This document shows, one piece after another, positions 57,832-64,000 of a stretch of DNA of 64,000 nucleotides. Every line of letters starts with the position of its first letter. Positions within the stretch are counted from its first letter, which is position 1. Made by a program: the position numbers and the translations under genes. Below the pieces are notes generated by a model that did not search any database, was not told the DNA's origin, and saw only the letters and a program-made list of their open reading frames with translations. Origin of the DNA: Strongylocentrotus purpuratus (Eukaryota > Echinodermata > Echinoidea > Camarodonta > Strongylocentrotidae); NCBI RefSeq assembly GCF_000002235.5, contig NW_022145615.1:9614891-9678890 (forward strand), written 5' to 3'.

Positions 57832-58931
57832 TATCAATCTATATATCGTACCCATGTACGCACACACGTGGTATTTCCCACTTGACATTATATTATAACT
57901 GCAATAATATTTCTTAGAAATAAGACTTCTATGTGACTTGCCTGGGAGGAAACAAAGAACACTTCAAAATATTATTGGTGATGGGCTTCAAACCGCGAAC
58001 CACCCACGGGATTGTAATACAAATTTCGTCCTTGAATCTTTAATACAGCGACGAATAAAATCATTTTGTTCCAAGTAATACAAATATTCTTCTGCATAAG
58101 GAGTTATGTTTCAGGGGGCCGTTCACCCCTACTTTTGTAGTTTTCTTCCATATTGAGTTTTTTCCCCAACAAAGCTGACGTGTTTGAAATACAAAAAAAC
58201 CCGGATGCGCCAAGGTGATTCGACAAAGGTTACGGATAAGGATGCGATGGTTTTACCGAGAAATATTCATGATATGTAAATATTATTTGACTCAGTTCAG
58301 ACAATAGATCCGTTCTCACATAACTATTAGTGCAAGAACGTCCAAACTGCGCATGCGTGAATCACGACGGTCTCAATAACATTTACACACAGCGCCCGGC
58401 AAATTAGTGTCGCGATTATTCTGAGATAAGTGAAATTATGCTGTCTGTCCACACACGTACAAAAAAAAACGATATTTGAATCGCAATGCAACAATCGATT
58501 TTAAAATCTCACCTTTTTTCTGTAGGTGGAATTCCCCCAATAAATACACCAACTGTTTGCGGGTAAGAGTTGTCTATGGTAGATATGAAACAATGATGAT
58601 CAAAGAATGGGAATGTGTTATTTTGAATACTTGACTTTTTGAAAATACAGTTACAGAAATGCTTTACAAAGTCAATTCGTTATACTTTGTATTACTTGAA
58701 TAAAGTTTACTTTTCTTAGGTATTATTTTAGTCACGCCCCCCCCCCTCTCTCTCTCTTTATTGAGCTCTATTTTTCCTCTCTTGATTGCTTAATCTTTCT
58801 CTACATTCTGTTTCTCATATTTTGTTTGTCTTTCTCATTTCCTTTTCGCTATATTGTTTTTCTTTCTACGTTTTTACATAATCTTTATTATTTATCTCAT
58901 CCCCCCTCGCTTACTCTTTTCTTTCCTTCTA

Positions 58932-58967
<36 letters not shown>

Positions 58968-59459
58968 ATGTCTTCTTTTTCTTCTTCTTCCTATTCTCCC
59001 CTTCTCCTCTTTATCTCTACTTTGATTTACATGAGTTTAATACTTAAAGATTATACCTTTCCAATCTTGGCATATTCTTGTTTCAGTTATCCCGCCAAAA
59101 ACTCCCATCATCCATAAGTCAACTCTTCACAAAAAATGACGCTATACATACATTCCAACGCGACATGCAACACGATCCGATGGAACAACATTGATCCGAA
59201 TCTCAAACAGCTTAAAAATTGTGACAGCTTCAACGAAATATTAAAGTGTTATTATTGAATTCGTACGTTTAATGCACAACTATGCTATTTTTTCTCACTG
59301 TTACTCCCGATCTTGAGCATTTTATTCTAAAACTTATTTTTCTCTCTTCTCATTCTTCTTCAGTCTCCCATTATTTACCTTCTCGTCCTATTTCTATTTT
59401 TGTCTTACATTCATCATCCAAATCATTTCACTGTTTTTGTTTCTTTTTGTTTTTTTTTC
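57828..59459. other. Intergenic; CT/T-rich patches
   Basis: Poly-C 58738-58746 followed by (CT)n, a pyrimidine-rich region to about 59020 with (CT)n at 58937-58964. GCGCATGCG at 58350 is a common repeat word in these genomes. No gene recognised. Confidence 0.45.
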
Positions 59460-59628
59460 ACATGTAATTTCGAAATTATCTAGTGTAAATGCAATACAAA
59501 CTAATGCTGTATAGATTTCTTTATTATTCATGAATATCAATTCTTGTAAATATGCTATGTTTTGTTTATGCATTGTTTTTTTTCATTTGAAATAAAATAT
59601 ATTAAACTGAACACTGAACCGAAAGTCA
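59460..59628 (+). mobile_element. Possible LINE 3' UTR with TGAAC-type tail
   Basis: Ends TTTCATTTGAAATAAAATATATTAAACTGAACACTGAACC in pieces: a T run, GAAATAAA and then two TGAAC units. This is the usual end of CR1/L2-like LINEs with (TGAAC)n tails. No coding part survives. Confidence 0.4.
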
Positions 59629-59857
59629 AGCTGTTTTTGTCAACTTCTGTCATCAACTCATGACGTACCTCGGAGCCCTACAATGTCATCTTGAGTACCA
59701 GCCAGTTTTTATTTATTCAAGGGTCACTTATAGAAAAGCCGCCAAATGGATTCCCTTTTCTACACCAATACCCCCTCAAGCGGTATGTTCGGAAACATGA
59801 AAGGCTGGAGATCACATTTTAGAACAGCAGCAAAACGAGAATTGAAAGTCACGAGCT

Positions 59858-60220
59858 TCAGCTTTGTTCGCCCTTCGATGTATTACCAAACAATTCAAAA
59901 TGGGTGCCTCTTTCCTTTGCCAAATGTTTTCTAGTCTCTGGAGTATGACTTAAAAGCCGGAGACACTTTGAACGCCTTCTTTGAAACACGTTGGATCTAG
60001 AGAGAAAGCAGCTGGCTTGGGAAGAAAGGAGATCTGTTTGACGAAAATCTGGGATCAGTAGAGACACTTTTCTTTCGAGGTCTGGGGACATTTCGTTCAA
60101 AAACAAGTCCATCCACGACTCATCACAGAGTACCTTTAGTAGTAAAAGAAAATAGACAGACGGGGTTGGTTCCAATATCAAAAGAGCTTCTCTACTCCAC
60201 TTCGCTCTTTTGGATAGCAC
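59858..60220 (-). other. Unassigned 120-codon open frame
   Basis: Runs from ATG at 60220 to a stop at 59858 on the minus strand. Composition is balanced (Leu, Ser, Arg, Glu) without repeat bias, and the local GC is a little above the surroundings. I recognise no domain, and an open frame also exists on the other strand at 59746-59934. It may be an exon or chance. Confidence 0.2.
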
Positions 60221-60440
60221 CTCTCTCTCCCTAAAGTAAGTGAATAAAGAAAACTACCTATTCCAAGTATTGCTTTCTAGTGGGGGTATTAATAAGTAAT
60301 TTCAGGAGAATGATTTACCCCAGTCACAGTTCTTGTCATCACTAGTGGTAAAATAGTACATGTATCAGCATTGAGCATGCGCATAATCGTCCAATTACGT
60401 GACCTGTAGCAGTGGGCCCGTATGTGAGTGTCTACATCTG

Positions 60441-60950
60441 TTTAAAGGGATAGTTGAGTTCTGTTTTCAGACCGCAAATACCTTAAAAGTGCATGGTTAT
60501 TGCTCTTATTCTTATATATGACATTTCTAGTGCCCTTTTAGAACCTAACATTTCTATGAAGGTAATAAGTTTAGACCCCAAAATGCGTGAAATTTAGCCA
60601 ATGCGATCATACCAATTCAGCTCAACTTTTAAACAAACACGGTGACCGTTAATTAATCATTTAATTAAAAATAACAATACATGGGCCGGCTGGTTGTGCG
60701 TAATTTAAGCTACACGAAAATGCCAACAAAGAAGCAAACATCGGCATTTGCTGAAATACGACGTTAAAGGTGGTTTTTCAAATTTTTCAAAATATCTAAT
60801 ATTTGTTGTGGTACACAAGTATTATAAATCGTTATATTTCAGCCGTCTCTGAACCGATTTTGATCAATTTTTTTCAATTTTTCATTATCTCACGAGAAAA
60901 TTATTTTGTGTAGCGCCCTCTGCAACGGAACTCAATTATCCCTTTATGCA
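60441..60950. mobile_element. Miniature element, family 4 (about 510 bp)
   Basis: Left end TTTAAAGGGATAGTTGAGTT, right end AACTCAATTATCCCTTTAT, an inverted repeat of about 22 bp with few mismatches. No coding capacity. Outer AAAGGG and near-TTAA edges resemble families 1-3. Confidence 0.85.
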
Positions 60951-61348
60951 AGGATCATGATCTCCATCAAGCTGTGCAATGTATCTCGCCAGACACAACA
61001 TGCATAATTCATCATCACGTGATCTGTTTTCAAAAGATACAGAGTCGCCATGGTACACCAAGAAGAAGCGAGACTTAAGAGTATCTATCTAGACAGCGAA
61101 GACGGAAAACACAATAATGGAATGTTTTGAAAGCAACTTTACATCTGCATCATTGATTGATTGATCTGCTAATTATGTTATGTTAAGATAATGAGTTAAA
61201 AGCATGTTGTCTCCTCTACCTGTTTATTTCCTATTTTCAACTTCTCCTATTTTTGTAATTGAGAGAACATGTGTTGTAAAATAGAGTGGCGCAAGGAGCC
61301 AGCGGGAAAATTCGTAAAAGTTTGATAGCTTTGCTTGTCTGGTATATG
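60951..61348. other. Short spacer, no confident gene
   Basis: At 61039-61095 the plus strand reads DTESPWYTKKKRDLRVSI before a stop, with a possible acceptor upstream; no family recognised, too short to call. Confidence 0.3.
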
Positions 61349-61859
61349 TTAAAGGTATTACAAAGTTTTGGTATGGGGTCATGAATTTGGTTGAAATGAA
61401 CATATTGGAAGCAAATACTATCCTACAATATTCAGTGATCGTTGTCGCGGTTGAAATTGAGTCTAAAGTTATGAAATTGTAAATAATTAAATTTTTATGT
61501 TGTATAGCTCCCTCTCAAGGTCAATATATTAATTAAGCTATAAAACAATGTTTCTTGACTAAAATCGACCCATTAGCTATTCCGGTTTGGAAATTATATA
61601 TCACGACTACATATTCTAAGATTTTCATGGTCGCAGTTACCATTGTATGGCCGTAGGCGCTATTTGAAATTTATCAAAATTTACCGGGAGCACCGGTAAT
61701 TTTTTATATTCAATTTTTCTCGAAAACAGAAATGTTTAAGGAGCTAAATTTTATAGTGCTTTTAATACATCCACATGGACATCTAAATATATCAAAATTG
61801 TAAAGAATCACTATCCACCCAATTTTCAAAATTCCCCCAAACTTTGTATTACCTTTAAC
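61349..61859. mobile_element. TTAA-flanked miniature element, family 1, copy 2 (about 510 bp)
   Basis: Better preserved copy of the element at 3137-3596. Ends are TTAAAGGTATTACAAAGTTT and AAACTTTGTATTACCTTTAA, a nearly perfect 20-bp inverted repeat, with TTAA at each edge. The central TTTACCGG-GAGCA-CCGGTAA hairpin (61680-61699) is conserved. The extra 50 bp compared with copy 1 include ATTTTTCTCGAAAACAG at about 61711. Confidence 0.9.
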
Positions 61860-61911
61860 TGAATAGGTATTGGTGGAACTCGGTCTTATTTATCCAGGGT
61901 AGACTTCGATG

Positions 61912-62017
61912 TATTTAACATGTTAATGGTGCTCCACAGCTTCGTCAACGACATCTTCGAGCGAATTGCCGGCGAATCTTCCCGCCTCGCTCAGTACAAC
62001 TTATTTAACATGTTAAT
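61912..62017 (+). pseudogene. Histone H2B fragment between 16-bp direct repeats
   Basis: The 74 bases at 61928-62001 contain a frame reading [20 protein letters not shown] followed by YN. This is the alpha-1/alpha-2 part of histone H2B (canonical MNSFVNDxFERIA.EASRLAxYN), in GC-rich histone-like codons, starting and ending mid-gene. It is bounded on both sides by the same 16 bases, TATTTAACATGTTAAT (61912-61927 and 62002-62017), in AT-rich DNA. So a short piece of a histone gene was inserted with duplication of the target, or copied in during break repair. The Gly-Glu-Ser-Ser form recalls echinoderm H2B, from memory. It is not expressed as H2B: about 22 of some 120 residues are present. Confidence 0.85.
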
Positions 62018-62067
62018 TGTGGATCATACATTCGATAATACTTCAGTATTGCCGGTGCCTATATGCG

Positions 62068-62354
62068 CCTGGGGAGTGTTTCACAAAGACTAAGATCGAC
62101 CTTAAGTTAGATTTAACTATGGCAGGCTGTTCATGCCACTGTTTGCTCTTAACATTCCCTGGCCGATTGGTCTCACAAGGGACGTACAAATCATGATCTC
62201 AAATCTACAGAATTTACATTTTTTGATAATTCATTATTGCAGGGAAAAATATTATCGAAAGATCATAATGGCGAGAGCAACCAGTGGCATGAATGGTCTG
62301 CCATAGTTAAGTCCAACTAAAAGTCGATGTCAGTCTTTGTGAAACATTCCCTGG
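62068..62354. mobile_element. CCTGGGG foldback element, copy C (287 bp)
   Basis: Left CCTGGGGAGTGTTTCACAAA, right TTTGTGAAACATTCCCTGG. Terminal repeats of about 75 bp include TAACTATGGCAG / CTGCCATAGTTA and CATGCCACTG / CAGTGGCATG (with small differences). Only the outer 25-30 bp match copies A and B closely; the interior is different, so it is another subfamily moved by the same machinery. Confidence 0.88.
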
Positions 62355-62394
62355 TTTTGGAAGATTAATAAAACACCTTGTTCAACCATGTAAG

Positions 62395-62455
62395 AACTGA
62401 TCAAGGATCAAACCCAGGGGTTAAGAGCTGTCACCCTATACATCAGTGCTCCAAC
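62395..62455 (-). repeat. Possible tRNA-Lys-like SINE head remnant
   Basis: Minus strand reads GGTGACAGCTCTTAACCCC followed by TGGGTTTGATCC. CTCTTAA is the loop of tRNA-Lys(CTT) and GGTTTGATCC a degraded B box. The A box is lost. Weak. Confidence 0.35.
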
Positions 62456-63516
62456 AGTTCAAGGAAATAATAAATAACTATCTGGTCCCTGGAATAGAAA
62501 TCAAAACTTTACCGACAAGTTTTAAAAATTTCGTTGATTTTCGAGAGGTATAAAGATACAAAAATAATATTGACCTCAGCACGTTTTTAACAAAAGTTTG
62601 GGATGTTTCAGCACGCGTCATTTTTTTAGGAAAAGTATTTTGTATTTCAGATTCTTTTTTGACGTGAACAATTTTGAGCCAACACCCAGTGAAAACATTT
62701 AGGATTGTTTTAAACACGCACACACATATATATTTACATCAATTTTGAAATTCAATTCTTCCATCTTTAAGTGTACTTGCGTAAGGAGGCAAGTGAATAC
62801 TACAATGCTTGTATAATATATTACCTACACTGCCATAGCATTCTAAAACTTTCGAATTCATCTTTCTGTTTTGTAAATGTGTTTATCTTCAAATGGTATG
62901 GGGTAAATGAAAAGATGCAGTACCGTTGTCATGGTTGATATAGAAACTATGACGTCACTATAATCTCACCTTCAGTAATGAATAATACTCCTGAAAAAGG
63001 AACCTATTGAAATGTCTTATTCCCCATATTACATTGATGGCAAAAACATGTATAATATATGTCTGCACTTTAATTGACGATGCTCCCATCTGCTGACCGT
63101 CAAACATTTTGTAATCTCGAGATAAGCAATGACAAATTGTGATGACCTTTTTGCCAGGGATTTTCTTCTCTTTCCAACGGATCTAAACGTATGCTAATAA
63201 TTTCTATCTATAGATCCGGGTGAAGTCGGCTACTAGAGTAAACTCAGACCCGGCGGAAGTACTGACCGAGTTACGTAGTATCCAAAGCGCTTGGCCGACC
63301 CTAAACACTTCTTAAGTACGGCTATTAGAACAACCACATTCAAGATTATTTGATGGGAGTAGGTAAACGAGTTACTACAAAGGTACCGTTGGAAATATCG
63401 AGAGTTTACATCCTACATAGTATGCAACTTATACTTATTTCGTCTCCCGGTGTTTAGTTTGCACTTCTAACTGTAAAACCTTTATACCGCCGCGCAATGC
63501 CGAGTTGACCCCATCT
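62456..63516. other. Intergenic, no gene seen
   Basis: AT-rich with no recognisable gene; a GC-richer patch at 63215-63310 has no RNA-gene signature that I can support. Confidence 0.45.
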
Positions 63517-63534
63517 CCCACACACACACACACG

Positions 63535-63592
<58 letters not shown>
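63517..63592. repeat. (CA)n microsatellite
   Basis: About 38 CA units with two CG interruptions. Confidence 0.97.
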
Positions 63593-63594
<2 letters not shown>

Positions 63595-63666
63595 ATAGCA
63601 TACACCTTTTCCTTGCTCTTTTTAAAAATACTTTATCAAAATGTCGGCCCGTATTCTACTAATGTT

Positions 63667-63990
63667 TCACCCTTTGGTTTTAAACTTCTTTACATTTGAT
63701 AAACATGACTCAGTAGTATATCTCGCGTTGGGTTTAACAGAACTAATATATTCCGGGTTTTCAGTTTTTTTTAATTTTAGTATTTTAATAGAATTTTGGT
63801 AACCATGGTAACTAACCATCACTTGCTTCTCTTCTTCAAATATATTCCTAGCTGTAGCTAATCCGTGCCAGTTAAATACAAAGCGCAAGTATTTCACATT
63901 CGTTCGTATTCTTTGCATGCACCGGAAATGATCCATTCCATGCAATATGCCGATCAAAATGAACGCCGTTAATTTTACGACGACAATCAT
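63667..63990 (-). other. Unassigned 107-codon open frame at the window edge
   Basis: Begins MIVVVKLTAFILIGILHGMD, a hydrophobic start that could be a signal or anchor, then a basic, AT-rich-codon region. No domain recognised. May be chance or part of a gene extending beyond the window. Confidence 0.2.
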
Positions 63991-64000
63991 GGACCTTTTA

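Noticed and set aside
63215..63310. 5S rRNA-like words (GGCGGAAGTACTGACC)
   Set aside because: No 5S internal promoter or overall match; only scattered similarity.
1..64000. A multi-gene undescribed system (defence, toxin or biosynthetic cluster)
   Set aside because: Only one confident gene is present; no clustering of coding regions supports such a system.

Overview
The window reads as eukaryotic, gene-poor, AT-rich intergenic DNA from a metazoan, most plausibly a marine deuterostome invertebrate and best guess an echinoderm. The evidence is one intact class A neuropeptide-receptor GPCR, decayed CR1/L2-like and RTE-like LINE pieces, tRNA-derived SINE heads, several miniature inverted-repeat elements (one resembling repeats I associate with sea-urchin genomes), and a fragment of a histone H2B gene of sea-urchin type. 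The species call is inference; no taxon-specific marker was searched.

Layout. 0-13 kb: a 24-unit G-rich minisatellite (537-924), a TTAA-flanked miniature element (3137-3596), a LINE 3' end (6158-6306), tRNA-like SINE heads (9370-9548) and a recent 322-bp tandem duplication (10434-11085). 13.5-15.8 kb: a dead LINE with a recognisable reverse transcriptase core and an (AAAT)n tail. 16.8-18.3 kb: nested repeats with inverted arms carrying telomere-like TTAGGG runs. 18.8 kb: a possible last exon on the minus strand. 21.7-22.6 kb: SINE, hairpins and a perfect 26-bp palindrome. 24.8-26.3 kb: long purine and AGT microsatellites. 26.7-36.6 kb: several miniature elements, LINE fragments, tandem duplications and poly-C tracts. 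36.6-49 kb: mostly unremarkable unique AT-rich sequence with one tRNA-Thr-derived SINE and one LINE tail.

The only confident protein-coding gene is the receptor at 49309-50451 (minus): a complete single-exon 7TM protein of the bombesin/endothelin/CCHamide type. From 51 to 64 kb the sequence is microsatellites, a foldback element, four more miniature elements and the captured H2B piece at 61.9 kb.

No operon-like or multi-gene system is visible. The parts that deserve a second look are the mobile-element ecology (three-copy CCTGGGG foldback family, TTAA-type families), the H2B fragment between 16-bp direct repeats, the intronless receptor and the abundance of long G/C homopolymers. Multi-exon genes could be present and invisible to reading by eye; short exons without obvious homology would be missed.
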